Origin: Pegea sp. RAD2-039
Taxonomy: Eukaryota; Chordata; Thaliacea; Salpida; Salpidae
Reading direction: 5' to 3'
DNA: 64,000 nt
Assembly (NCBI GenBank): GCA_034620365.1
Contig: JAQGEQ010000192.1
Location: 2,537,001-2,601,000, forward strand
Shown here in pieces: positions 1 through 12,469 of this stretch. Each line of letters opens with the position of its first letter. The first letter of the stretch is position 1. A program made the translations under genes and the position numbers. The notes beneath the pieces were generated by a model. It made no database searches. It was not told the origin of the DNA and worked only from the letters and a program-made list of their open reading frames with translations.

Positions 1-3000
1 TGTAGATAACACTTTAAATACTTTTATCTATAAAATCAATTGGTTTTCATATAACTCCGAGTTACAAATGCAGCTAAGATTTAATTACTATCTCCTTTTA
101 AGAGAGCTTACTACATCTTAACTTGAGTTATTGTTGAAAGCCTAACAAACACGGTATCAACCACAAAAAAGAATCGATCCTAACTACTACTTCAATAATT
201 TTCAATGATATTACAAAAATGATCTCTCATTTGCTAAGCACAAAAGATTATTTGGTGTTTGCTGAGGAGAGTATGAAAAGAAAGAATTTTGATCAAGTAA
301 GTCTTCCTTCTATACCGACTAAAACGAAGTGAGTTGAATTAAAGATAGCTTTCTAGGTCTCCAAGTCAACTGATAGTGGTTTACTGCACAAACATTTTTA
401 AAAGACAAGTAAAACAACTCTTAGAAGTTAGTAAATTTCAAGATAAAAGTACTAATATCGCCTAAACCTAAATTGTTGAAGGTTAGTTTAAACAATTTTC
501 ATATACTTCATTTTTTACCACCCGTTTAAGACAACAATGAAAATCTACAGCAGTCAGACAATTCTGCGGCCAATGCATATACCATCTTTACCCCTCCAGC
601 CAGCCAACCTACGTACTACTCTTTCGCCCTTTTCTACATGTTTACAGTTAGTCCGAACTTTTTGTCTACATTGCCTTTGTCCTTCAAGCGCACGTGTGAC
701 ACGTTGCTCTTGATTCATTCACTTGCTTAACAGACTTTCTCGTTAATCAACTGTGGACATCAACTCTGATCAACAGATTGATTCTTCTTATAGAAGACCA
801 ACACCTTTGGAAAATCAATTTCAAAGAGATGTAAACGCTATAGGCTTCTATGAGCATGAGTAATGTCGTTTGCTAGATTTTGGAGAAGCTGGTATTTAAA
901 TGATAAAAGTTTATTTTCTCTTTTTTATTCATTGATATTGAAAGGTGAGTATGGGAGTAAATAGAAGTTCTAAGTTCCTTTTCTACCTTGGTGTCATCTT
1001 ATTAAATTTGCTGATACGCCTAACAACCAAATGTGACTGCTGGTTGTAACAGCTCAAAAGAAAAAGAGAGATAAAAACTTCTGTATTTGCTAATGGATAT
1101 AACAATAAGTCGAAATGATTGTTAGTTATTAAATAGCATGTTAGATCTTTCTATCTTTAAAATTATTTTCTATTCAAATAAGTTTTTCTCTCAAACAAAA
1201 AACAATTTCAGAAGTCTTACAAATGTCAATTTCGTTTGTTTGTCAACTGTAAATAAAGCGACAAATCATTTCAGCTGTTCCAGATGATTGAAAATCACTT
1301 TTACAAGGATGATTTAGATTTAAAGTTTATTCTCTCTTCATCAAAATGTCGCCTCAATTTTCAATTTAAACACAAGAAACAATTTGACAAAATGAAAATA
1401 AACATCGATAGAAATAAAGAAACATTACAGTGCTTTTTGAGGCGAATTCCAGCTGCTTATTGAGTCTATTACAAAGTATTTACTCATCTATTCTTCAACC
1501 TACTAGTTGTAATGTTAAGTAGTAGCTGAAGTAGAAAGAAATTAGTGAGAATTTCAATATCGATGGCAAAATGTGAACATCTAGAGACCACCCCAAGCAA
1601 ACACTTACTTGCTTCCGGGAAGTTGTTCAGGAGACAATCATTTAGAAGCTGTATGAAGAGAACAACTTGGTAAGTATCAAGTACTTGAAGTCCTTTTTAT
1701 TATCTGGTTAAACGATTATCAGGATTGTGATGCAAGCAGAGGAAATTTGCGGTCACTGAGAATTGTCTTCTGAAATAAAACTCTTCAAGACGTTAATCCT
1801 ATTCTCCTATTTCGTTCATTGTGTTCTCAGGTTACATGCTAACAAAAACTTAGAGACCAACTATGTTACTTATTTGTGTGACTGGAACAAGTTTTATCAG
1901 ATGTTAATATTTTGTAATGACTTACGAAATCGGGAGCTGTTAGTTCGAATTTTCCTGTTAAATTTCGAATCGCCTTTTTAACATCTATTAATTTACAATT
2001 TTCACCTTTTACTAACGTAAAAAAATAGAGTCAATCAAAAAAATATAACGAATAAAATATCAATTACAGTACCAAATATAATTTTCAAATGAGGGATTTT
2101 CTTCATCAAAATACTTTAGAAAAGGTCAAATTTTTATGATTCAAAAAATTGGAATATTTTTCTGACATTTTCAAACAGACAATTGAATGTTTAACATTTA
2201 CATAATTTTTAAAGGTAAATCATAGCTTTAAAGCATGGACTATTAAAAAGTTTAAATGTTAGTTTTTATTTTAGGTTATAAAATAATTTAGACTAAAATA
2301 GAAACTTAAAGTTATTAAATTTAGTATTATCAAATTGTAACAACAGAATAAATGGTTCTATAATCAATTTGATGGTGAAACTTGATCACAAAGATAAAAT
2401 TGTTACTTTTATTCTTGTATGTAAAGTTTTTATATAAAGTGATACTGGTTTATATTGATATTATGTTTTAATCATTAAATTATTTACCTATTAAATAAGA
2501 ATTAGTAGTTATTTGCTCCAGCATGGATGTTCTTGGCTGAAGCATACCATTTCTTCTTCTAGTAGTAATCTAATTATTATAATAAATTAGTACTAGTTAT
2601 TATTATATAGAAGATTGAATTAATAGTATATGCATATAAGTGTTTTGAATATATATACTTAAAAAACAAATAATTTACTTTATAATGATCATCTAAAGAT
2701 AATATTTATAGAAAGATAAATAATATTTATTTGTAAAATAGATTTATCTTTTATTAAAGATGCCAACAGTTAAAGTTGAATGTATTCAATTGACAAACTA
2801 TTTGTATCTTAACAATTTTATTTTTAATATCTAAGCTGCAAAGTTTTTGTAATCAGCAAAATGTAGTTTGAGTTTTTTAGATATTTTTTCATATAAGTAA
2901 ACGGTTTTAGTTTATAACTAAATAATGATAACAAGTTGTATGAATGTCAAACCTTTTTGGTGGTAAGGCTTTTTATTTCTCTCTACAATTTTGGGTTCAA

Positions 3001-4439
3001 CAGATTTCAAAAAATGTTCATCAAAATAATTCCTGATCTTTATCAGAATAAAGCAATAGTACGTCATTACTTATCAACTCTAAAACGTTTGTTTAGTAAT
3101 CAGAATATTAGATAATTCATTTTTAAACAAAATAGATGATGCAAGAAAGTAAGGTAAGAGTTCATGCTATAAATATTCGGAGTCAAGGCTCTATAAAACT
3201 TCCTGTAGAGCATGAGAGCCAACTTAATAAGCTGCAGATTTCTAACACAAATTATAAAAGTCTAAAAGTATAGTAACGCTACTGGAAACTAAATACTCAT
3301 TCAAATAATGTTCCATAAGTCAGTTTAATTGGAAAATGGTGTCGACTTTTACTACTTATAATTAAATCAAATTGGGGAATAAATGTGCAAGAAGCAGTTT
3401 GTAAAAGTTGCTAAAGATGTTGCTTGATCGGCTGCAATATCGACTTTTTACTTTACTCATTTTACTAAAACTTGATTCATGCATAGATATCAAACTGAAA
3501 AAAGATATTTTCCTTCAGAAACTTGACTCTAAAAGCCACAAAATTTTAGTGTTTAATTTTGCTCTTTTTCCTATTTGATGTCTGAAAATTCCAGTTAGAT
3601 AAAGTAGAAACTGCAGAAACATTTATTGTTATAATATTTGCACACAATATCATCAAAAGCATAAAAAATTACGTTTCACTTGTACAGTAAAACGACTTGT
3701 CATTATATATTGTCTTTGATAGGTCTAACAAGTTAACCACTAAATTTTTATCATTAGGCTGAAGGTTGGTTTTTATTCCTACCTGAATTATTCGAATTTT
3801 CAAAATAGGATAATAAAATCGTTCAAACATTTAGAACGGCTAAACCACTGCACTGTTAAATACATTATTACTTTTTGTCATCAACGAATCGAGAAAAATA
3901 TTGATTGTAAACATGATTTAATAAGTTTAAATTGAACTGTATTTCAGGTGTTAAATATAAAATGCACGCTTCACTATAATCAAAGACCATAAGCTGGTAG
4001 TGAGGAATTATATAGGTTTTCTTCGAACTACTGATTCGGTTTATAAAACTTGGTCAAAAAAGATACATTTTTTAACAGCTAATGTAGATTATGTTACAAA
4101 TTCAATTTATTTATTTTAACAAACTTTCAAACTCTCATGAGACTTGCAAGCTCAATTTTGAAAATGATTCAAATTTTATTTGGAATGCTAGAAATTCATT
4201 TTGGAAAGTTTGCATATATTTATTTTTTAACATAACCTGACTTGATTTTCAGAATTTAGCAAATACTTCCAATCACAATTAAAGATTTAGTGTTTAATTA
4301 AATCTTAAGCCTTATCAGAAGTATCTTTCCTATTTTCATTGTTGTGTATCTGTCTAGGATTTTACTTCATACTTTCAAATTTTGGTTTTCTGATTTAACT
4401 AGTTTAAATACGTTTCATTATCTAATATCCATCTAATAT
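1..4439. other. Intergenic A+T-rich stretch without a recognisable gene
   Basis: No spliced or unspliced coding region belonging to a known family is visible on either strand. The longest open frame, 1763-1981 (+), is low-complexity in composition and has no recognisable motif. A less A+T-biased island at about 540-860 carries a 54-codon minus-strand frame (554-718) rich in Arg and Gly. It may be a transposon relic but cannot be assigned. Confidence 0.6.
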
Positions 4440-5795
4440 CTGATGTCCAGCATGGCCTTGTGAAACGGAGATTTTCCCTGACTCAACATCTCACTTTTCT
4501 TAATGAACTTACAGTCCATTATAAAAGTAAAACTCCTTGTGACATCGTTTATCTCGATTTTGCTAATTTTGTACCACACAACAAGCTCATTATTGTTTTA
4601 CAAAAGTTTAAAAGTCATCAGCTTTATCTTACAGTGGATTGAAGATTACTTATCAGGTAGAACCCAACAAACTCGTGTTGAAAGATCTTTATATACTCCT
4701 AGTCAAGTCACCAGTGGTGTTCCTTAGGGTTCCTTTCTGGGTCCCCTTCATCTTTAACTTTTTATTGAAGACCTCATCAGAAGACTAGTAGCAGTAGATG
4801 ATATCAGTGTTTGTGTATGCAGATGATATCAAGCTATTATCTTGTAATCCTTCAAAACTTCAAACTGCACTACACACTATAGAAAACTGGTCTATGAACT
4901 GGCAGATCAGAATCCAGCCCACAAAGTCTAAACAAATAGCCTTCTCCGTAAACTAGTTGCAAATGCCATAAATGGATTTAGTATTTAACGAATATCTTCG
5001 GTTCTAGACCTTTGCTACCATCTAAACCCATATCATCTGACTTTAAATGGCGCAACTATGTTTCCAAAATGTTTGCAAAATCAATCAACCTTGCTTACCT
5101 TATTATGAAGACCTTTAATTGCAAGGACCCATGCTTTTTTATCAATCTTTTCAAATTGTACGTACGTCCAATTCTTTAATACAACGTTAGTAAAGGGATG
5201 CTATATCAAGTTGGTGATAGCAAAAAATTGAATCTGTTCAGGCCATATTTACCAGATTAGTATGCAGGAAACTTAATATTAAATACGATAGCTATGAACG
5301 TCGTCTAAGCTTACTTTGGAAATTTGACGGATTACATGCGACTTAATTCTTATTTTTTAAATTATCCACAATTTAATTGATATTCAGTTTGATGCTTTTT
5401 TTCCATTAGTCCTTCCCTCAAGTTATATCAACTCAAACTACATCTTAATAAGCCCATATCACCCGGTACACTAATCAAAGCGATTTTTTCTCATACGGCG
5501 CAATTAGTACTTGGAACCAGCTGCCATCAGACATTGTCATTTCAGAATCAGTGCAGAAGTTGAACCGTTCTAATATTGCCAACACTGCCTTTTCTAAACT
5601 GTGATTTTTCAACTTGTTTATACTATTCTATGTAACTGTTCACTGCTTTGAGGACTAATGAAATGTCATGTGTTACATATTTCGCTTTCTATATTTATAA
5701 CTTAATATATACTATTTGTGAGAATGTGTATTAGCGTGAGGTGCTCTCTGCAGGCACCTTATTTCGCATTAATTGAAATAAATAAATAAATTATT
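4440..5795 (+). mobile_element. Decayed CR1/jockey-type non-LTR retrotransposon, 3' part
   Basis: The plus strand encodes broken pieces of a LINE reverse transcriptase. They begin with a QHG(L)VKRR-like block followed by an LTQHLTFLNE-type helix at about 4450-4510, then DIVYLDFA (about 4540-4565), WIEDYLSGRTQ (about 4637-4670), and a TSGVP*GS motif whose Gln codon has become TAG (about 4710-4730). The active-site box VYADD lies at 4813-4827. A C-terminal YVRPI-type segment follows at about 5160. Several stops and frameshifts show it is inactive. The element ends with a hairpin (AGGTGC at 5739-5744 pairing with GCACCT at 5754-5759) and an (AAAT)n tail at about 5778-5795, as is typical of CR1/L2-like LINE 3' ends. 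The 5' half (endonuclease domain) is missing. Assignment to a LINE is secure; the exact clade is an inference. Confidence 0.85.
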
Positions 5796-6050
5796 ATACT
5801 GCAGGGTAGTATACTCTTTAAGAACAATTTTTGCTTCAATAAAATTGTTACAGCGATGTGCCTGCGTTTCTTATCGTTAAAAAGATGCAAGAGCGTTTAA
5901 AGTTAAGTTTTTCGATTACATATTTTTCCAGCATTTAGAATAAAGTTCCAACTTATGTAAGATATATAAATGAAGACATTTGAAAAATAATATTAATCGA
6001 CTTGTTCTTCTTTTTGGTGGCATCATCCATTAAAAATAAATTCTTATAGT

Positions 6051-6216
6051 TGTGGTATATTTGAAATGTATAACAGAAAATTTTTTTCCTGACGTAAAAT
6101 ATTTGTTATTTGTTGAGCCTTACTATCCTATAGAAAATTGTCGTTCGATCATAGGCTGTGTTGTTGGTAGCATGCATCGATGTTGTGTATTTATCGTTGT
6201 GTTAGTCGCCTCATTA
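6051..6216 (+). mobile_element. Partial LTR of a Ty3/gypsy-like element
   Basis: This sequence starts TGTGGTATATTTGAAATG and matches, with substitutions and gaps, the LTR at 6770-6962 and the one starting at 16820. It includes the shared ATAACAG and CCTGACGTAAA motifs and the GTTAGTCGCCT segment. The AATAAA-containing 3' end seen in the other copies is absent, so it is truncated near 6216. The 89-codon open frame that overlaps it (6052-6321) is therefore not a host gene. Confidence 0.65.
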
Positions 6217-6389
6217 GCACATGATAGTAAAGTAATTGTAAGCCTCAAAACTGGAGGACTGGATAACGAGGCTGATAAAAGTTTCAGATTCAATGACGGT
6301 CTTACTCTAAGAACAAAGTAGTTACTTTTTTAAGCATAAAGTCTCTGACAATGAAGCTGTCAGCTATACGGTTGTAACTTCTGCCTCTA

Positions 6390-6769
6390 GCCACGTACCC
6401 AAATGCTAATAAATAGGACTTTGACGTTCATTCCGGACAGGGTAATAAAGAGGACAGTCCCCGATGGGTTTTCCAAGTGATATAAAGGAGAATCCCGATG
6501 AAAAAATCATGACGAGAGAGGAAGAAGATGAAGAAAAAGATGAATCTAGTGTGTATGTTTCCAATAGGGGAAATGACAACGAGTTTTGATGGTTCGAATG
6601 CCAATAGTTGTAACGTCAGCCTGAAGAGCGGGAGAAACGGTGGCGTGTCCACCAGATCGTTAAAAGGGGTATCTCCAAAGCGCTACGATTGGAACTAATG
6701 GTCGTTGATGGCAATAATGAAACATCGTACGATCTTCGATGTTTGGCCCAATTATTTAGTTGGGGAGAA
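6390..6769 (+). pseudogene. Degenerate Pol C-terminus and polypurine tract of LTR element (copy A)
   Basis: This copy matches 16490-16819. The shared DNA begins with AAATGCTAATAAATAGGACTTT-like sequence (about 6402) and continues through a charged coding stretch to a conserved tail: a Gly-Gly-Val block, then Arg-Ser-Leu-Lys, then a Ser-Pro-Lys-Arg-Tyr ending and stop at 6696-6698. Lys/Arg-rich tails ending in an RYG-like motif are common at the integrase end of Ty3/gypsy Pol. The reading frame is broken near its 5' side. A TGGGGAGA polypurine tract at 6761-6768 sits directly before the LTR, where plus-strand priming would occur. Confidence 0.65.
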
Positions 6770-6962
6770 TGTGGTTTATTTGAAATGTAGAACAGTAAAG
6801 TATTTTGCCGCTGACGTAAATGTGTTAAGCGTCATTACTTTACAGTCGGGTATCATTATGTCATAAGCTGTACTGTAGGTAGCACGTATCTATAGTATAT
6901 TTAATATGTTAGTCGCCTTTTTTGTTGAATAAAGCTCTATATGAAGAGTCATTCCTATTGCA
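6770..6962 (+). mobile_element. LTR of Ty3/gypsy-like element (copy A, 3' LTR)
   Basis: About 193 nt long, beginning TG (6770-6771) right after a polypurine tract and ending CA (6961-6962). It contains an AATAAA polyadenylation signal (about 6928-6933) near its 3' end, followed by a GAGTCATT motif. The same 3' end occurs at about 16164-16202, and the same 5' end at 6051 and 16820. This agreement between copies defines the LTR limits. Confidence 0.65.
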
Positions 6963-8664
6963 ATAGCTAACTGCCAGAAAAGTACTTCTGTTTTATTTAT
7001 TTAATCAAAGATTTCTATTTTAACTAGTTAATTCGATAAGAAACATTTTGTCAAAGTAGCCCAAGTATTTGTGACATATATTTTGAAGCAGTCTAAGATA
7101 TACTTCATATCGGCTAGTGATAATTCAACTTTGAAACAGCTATGCACTTTCAAAGAGAATTTTCTGGTTAATGATCAAAAGTAATCACCACCGCTGTTCT
7201 AATTCTTTAAATGCATTTTAAATCTATTGTCCTTACTAAATTAAATCGCTTTTATAATAGCACTGTGTGATTATTTTAATAATTGCTGCATCTCTCTTCT
7301 GAAGCAATCATTAGACAAAATAAAACTGAAGAAAAATCACAGAAAAGGCTTTACATATTTCATGGAAATATTAAGCGCCTTGTCTTTGTTATTGAGTTCT
7401 AATTTTAATGCAAAGTCGAAAATTTTTACTTTTAGTTGAATGAGATGTTGAGCTTAGTCATAATTTAAAAACTTATAAAAATAATTTTTTCTGTAAGAGA
7501 ATTTTCAATTTATCTATTTTAAAAACAAAATATGCTAAAACAATATCAATAAAACAAAGATATTAGTAGTGTCACATGAATACGAAGTTAATACTTTAGT
7601 TTTGAAGTCACTAGAGCTATTTAATACATATACCAATAAGGCATATTGGGGTTATGGGTTATTAAAAATCCAGTTTACAGTTTTTATGGCTTCAATGCGT
7701 TTTTTAATTTGGATGATGGTTGTTACTTTTTCAAAAGTTAATATTTTGTAAATTTTACGTCAATACTAAAAGTATTTTTTGTACTTAATTTTTAACCCTT
7801 AAAATGTTGAAGATTAAGCTGTTTGTAAATACTTTGGGTAAAAATGCTTTCTTTTTATCGCAATAACGTTTAAGGCTAACAGGTGTTAGATTGTCTTTTT
7901 TGCATTTGTACCATAATGTACAGTTTAGACTTTTCGGCAATTTTTCATTTATTTTTTTATGTTTCGATATTTTGGTTTTTTTATTCTAGTATTTTATATT
8001 TACCTTTTATTTGAATCAAATTTACCCTATCTTTAATTCTTTTTCATAAATTGTTATAATTAAAGTTTTGATTTTTAATAAAGTATTTAAATTTTTTGCT
8101 TAGCCTAAAGCTAGATTTCCTTATTTATATAAATTTAAATTTTCAATATTTTTTAAAGCACTTTACTTTTTATTATTTATTATTCTTTATTTAGAATTTC
8201 TTTCTCAATTTTAATTAAACAAAATATAGCTTTTGTATAACTTTCTGATGAGTATGCTTGAAAAAAAATCAATAATCTGAATATCCTTTAAACAATTTTA
8301 TTTTAAAACTTTTATTTTCGTCAACTTTTTAAATGATCCAATTTATACTATTGTTTTATATTATATCATTCGAGGTATATCAAGTAAATAGTTTTAAAAT
8401 TGAATGCTATAATTGGAATAAAATTTATAAACTCTGAAGAGAAAAACCATTTGTAAAATACTAATTTTTATATCTCCAAATATAATTATAGAATAATTTT
8501 TATTTTTTTAACCATAAAATCTAAACTCTTGAAACTTTTTAACATTTTAAAAATTTGTTGGTATTAATACAGATTTATATATCACAACCAGAACAAAAAC
8601 CAAAAGTTTATATTTAATTAGATTTAGTATTAAAAACGTTTGTGTTTTATACTTTAAGTATATT
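6963..8664. other. Intergenic, presumed upstream region of the MIER gene
   Basis: A+T-rich sequence with no recognised coding region. A 60-codon open frame at 7569-7751 (+) shows no family features. The promoter and 5' UTR of the downstream MIER-like gene should lie here, but no core element can be assigned by eye. Confidence 0.4.
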
Positions 8665-11600
8665 ATGACTTCACCACACAAAGAGAATAATAATAAAAGA
8701 CCGATAGAGTCAGACCCAATCTTAAAGGTCACTGTTAGGCTGGAAGATGGGGCCTGGAAAAAAAGACATTTATCAGATGCTGTAGATAAAGAAAAAAATG
8801 AAGAAAAAATTGATGACAAGGCCAGTAGCTCTCTTGAACCATCAAAAAAAGGTTTGGTTTCAATCTTTTTTGGATAACTTTTTAAATGGCTTTTGAATAG
8901 TTTTTATTTTTTTTAGTTAAAATTTCTTCACCAAGTTCTAATGGAGAATCTTCTGATCCTTTGAATTTATCATCAACTGATGATGAGCAAGATAATGAAT
9001 ATGAGTTAACCGCTGATGACATGGTTCATGATTTTGATGATGAAAGCACAATAGCCCAAGAAGAGAATGATGAAGATGAGGAAGAACTTGAAGATTTAGC
9101 TAAAGTATTCAAATGTTTTTCTAAAATTTCTACAATTACAGCTAAACCATAGTTTTAAAATATGTTAGGTTGTCTGTGAGATTGTTTATAGACTTAGGAA
9201 ATAGTTTAATTTTTATCAAATCTAATAAATGCAAATTTTATGAAGCATCTTTAAATACTCACCAAGTATCTTTATTAAATGTCCCCTTTTATAAACAACT
9301 TAATGGAATTAAAATTAATAAAATATTTCCTTATAGGAAGGAGATATGAATCTAGAAGACTTGTATCAACTTTATTATGGGAAATTTCCTTCTGAACAGG
9401 TTTGTTTGCTTGTTTATATGTTCATTCTAAACTGATTTTCAGTTATTATCAAAAGCCTTTTGAGGATTAGATAGAAGAATTTGATATAAATAAAGTTTGG
9501 TTAAGATTTAAAGATTTATTTTCAAATGTTTCTAGTGATTCTTGTTATAAATATTTTATTTTTATGTCTCTGCTTTTTACTACTTTACAACTGTTGCTAA
9601 AATATTCACTAAATTTAATTTTTGATCAAATTAAGAGTGATTTCCTCAGGTAGGCGATGAAAGTGGGTCAAGTGAAAATGATGATGTGTGCGAACGTGAC
9701 TCTTCTGCAAATGATATTGTTACCAACAATCTACGATGTAAGTTGGCGATTTTTTATCAAATATTAATCGAAGAATGTGATTGTGAAATAAGAAAGCTGC
9801 TAATCACACAAATTTCTCTTATTTCAAATATTGGTGACATTTTGTTTGAAATATAATTTGCAGGAGTTTTTTGTTATCAAAATAACTTCTTTCTAGTTTT
9901 ACAAAACTTTTATTTAGTATTTGAAATCTGGTTAATTAAACAATTCTAACTGTTTGTAGATGACAAATGTTTACTTTATTTTCTCATTAACTCATAAAAA
10001 CGATGATTAATTTGATTGGAAATATATTTAGTTCTTGTTAAGAAGTTATTAAGAACTTGAAGCCTTATTTACTGACAACACTTTCAGCACGAAGTCTTAT
10101 GAACTCCAGAAGATCAAATCCTGGTAACACTGAATCACAAAATCTTGAATCTGAATCTGACGATGAATCAGGACAAGCTAATAGTGGCAGCTCCACTCCT
10201 AAACGAACTGCCACGCCACGTGTAGGCAAAGAGTACCAGGTAGACCTTTATTTGCAGCTGATCTTTTTTAAACCTCCAACTCTTCCTTCAACAGGCTGTA
10301 GACTTTCCTTCAGCGAGATCAAGTGATGCTTGTCAAGATGAAGCAAACCACACTGCCGAGTTAGTATGGAGCCCAACAGTTTTGACAGAAAAACAAGGTA
10401 CCACTTGTATCTATTGACTTTTAAACTGAAGTCTTTAAAGCACCAATCTTCAATTCTAGTTGAAAGATATCTTCGTGAATGCTGGGAAACTCAGAACAGT
10501 CGATGCATTGATAATAAAGCAGTTGTTCACGACAATCAGAAAGCTCTTGCTATTTTGGCTAAAAACAACTATGTCATTTCTAAAGTTTGTTTTGATTTTA
10601 CTAATTACTAACAAAACATGATCGAGGAAATGTTTTGAACTCGCTAAATAATTTGCTGGTTAAATTTTGAGGTAATTTTTTTAGGCTTTGATGGAGTTTC
10701 GTTCAACACAGTTGCAAGATACTACTATGAAGTGGACAGAATCAGAATGCGAGCTCTTCGAGAAAGGCAACATCGAATATGGGAAAGACTTCTTCAAGAT
10801 CCATCATTCATATGTAAATAATGTCTCATTAGAAGATTTAGTTTTCTAAATTTATATTTTAGTTGAATACAAAAAGCGTCAAAGAAATTATTCAGTTTTA
10901 TTACGTTTGGAAGAAGAGTAAAAGATTTGAGGGACACAGAAATAAAAACGGGAAGAAGAAAGACTCTTGTGTTCCTGGAGTCAGGTGATCTTTCACTAAA
11001 CTACAAGTTTCCATCTAACTTTGAAGATCTTCTTTCAGTGATTACATGGAAAGATTGTTGGATGAAACCGATAATCAGTTTCACATTCAGTATCCAACAA
11101 ATGCTTATTTCTACTCTCATACTGATGCTCTTCGTGAACATATGAACAGTGTCGCTTCTAGTATGATGTCACAACACGTGATTGTTGATTCAAATGTTTG
11201 ATTGAAAGTTCATTCTAACAGAGCAAAATGGATTCGTGGACAACGACTATTACGAAGACGACAATATCTATGATAGAAGCAGTATGCTGTTACATTATGA
11301 CAATCCGTTACACCGCAATCACTCCAGTAATATTTTAGAGTAATTTAACTCAATTTGTGATGTTGTAACTTTGATGCTAATCAAATTTTTGATGTAAATA
11401 GTTGTTGATAAGCTCGCTTTGATGAGGTATGTTTTTGATGGAACTTTTCACAGATTTAAAAATTGGTGATGAAAATGTTCCCCCATCTTCACTACAGTCT
11501 AATCAACAGGTGATTATCTCGCTGTTTATTCATTGAAAGTTGATTCATTTGGCACCTTGTTAGTAAAAACTCCTCGGCCAATAAGCTAAAACAACTTTGC

Positions 11601-12217
11601 ATATAATTCTTGTGCTTGGTGTCCTAAGGTGCTAAGGAAGCGCGTGCTTTTTGCAGCTTAGCTATCTTGACAGTAATCATTCTTGAGTTTGTGATTAGTT
11701 GTTTGGAAATCACTTAATGATACAGAATGTGAACTAATTTTATGAGTCTTTCGACTACAAGTGAAAATTCTATCTTTTATGATTCTAATAATTTAATTTT
11801 TCTTTAATAGATGTTTTCAATTTCCCTCAACAACATCTGACTTTTCAATTTCAATTTTTTTTCTTATTTTGTTACATAACTACATTTTAAATACTTTTCC
11901 CAAAATCCAATTAATACGTAAAAGTTTTGGTCATGTGATTTACAAGCACCTTTGCTTCGATCATTGAAATTAAAACATTGCAACATGTTTTGACTTTGTT
12001 ATAAACATACAAATACCAGCATCCACTTGTTAGTTCCTTTTTTTGAAGTTTTCACTTCTGCCGGTATTTTCCTTTCTCATAATTTCACTTTTTGTATTTT
12101 TAGTTGAATGGTTCTTTAACCGATGGTAGCAATAATAATCCTGGATACAACTTCGACTCGAGTTCTTTTCTTCACTGTCAGACTCCATACTCTTCCACCT
12201 CATCATCCTCCAGTTAG
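8665..12217 (+). CDS. MIER1: MIER1-like ELM2-SANT transcriptional corepressor, complete, 13 exons
   Basis: Exons: 8665-8851, 8917-9104, 9337-9399, 9650-9737, 10088-10239, 10295-10397, 10460-10584, 10685-10813, 10863-10984, 11039-11177, 11224-11326, 11454-11509, 12104-12217. The joined frame encodes about 522 residues, close to vertebrate MIER1. In order it shows an acidic N-terminus with DDMVHDFDDE and LEDLAKEGDMNLEDL (about residues 105-140), which match the family's signature N-terminal motifs. An ELM2 domain follows (about 220-302, starting RVGKEYQ), then a SANT domain (about 316-368; MKWTESECELFEKG, then FYYVWKKSKR). A PGVSDYMERLLDE block follows at about 383-395 and the tail is Ser-rich. 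In the family, ELM2-SANT recruits HDAC1/2 to repress transcription in the nucleus. Intron phases agree throughout. The start is the first ATG of the open exon. The acceptor of exon 11 is ambiguous: a use 4 nt upstream would shift the frame. Assignment to the MIER family is strong; orthology to MIER1 rather than MIER2/3 is unresolved. Confidence 0.92.
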
Positions 12218-12463
12218 CTCCTAGAGACAGCTACTTTAGTACAACTCCATGATATTTGATGCAATTTTTGAGTGTATATATTTACATGATGATATTATCA
12301 TGTGTTCACTTACATGAACAGCATTTGTGTTGTATGCGGAAAGCAAATCAACATTTTTCTGAGGGTTTAGCTGTCAGCTTTTGTTTTATGGCTTTTAGTT
12401 GATAAATGTTTTTGTACATTTCTTCACGGGTAAGTATTTATTTGTTGCTTTTCTTGTTAATGA

Positions 12464-12469
12464 AATAAA
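12464..12469 (+). promoter_or_regulatory. Candidate polyadenylation signal of the MIER gene
   Basis: AATAAA lies about 250 nt beyond the MIER stop codon. It is the first canonical hexamer seen on the plus strand after the gene. Confidence 0.45.

Noticed and set aside
6052-6321. 89-codon plus-strand frame
   Set aside because: It overlaps an LTR fragment shared with two other positions in the window, so it is retroelement DNA and not a host gene.
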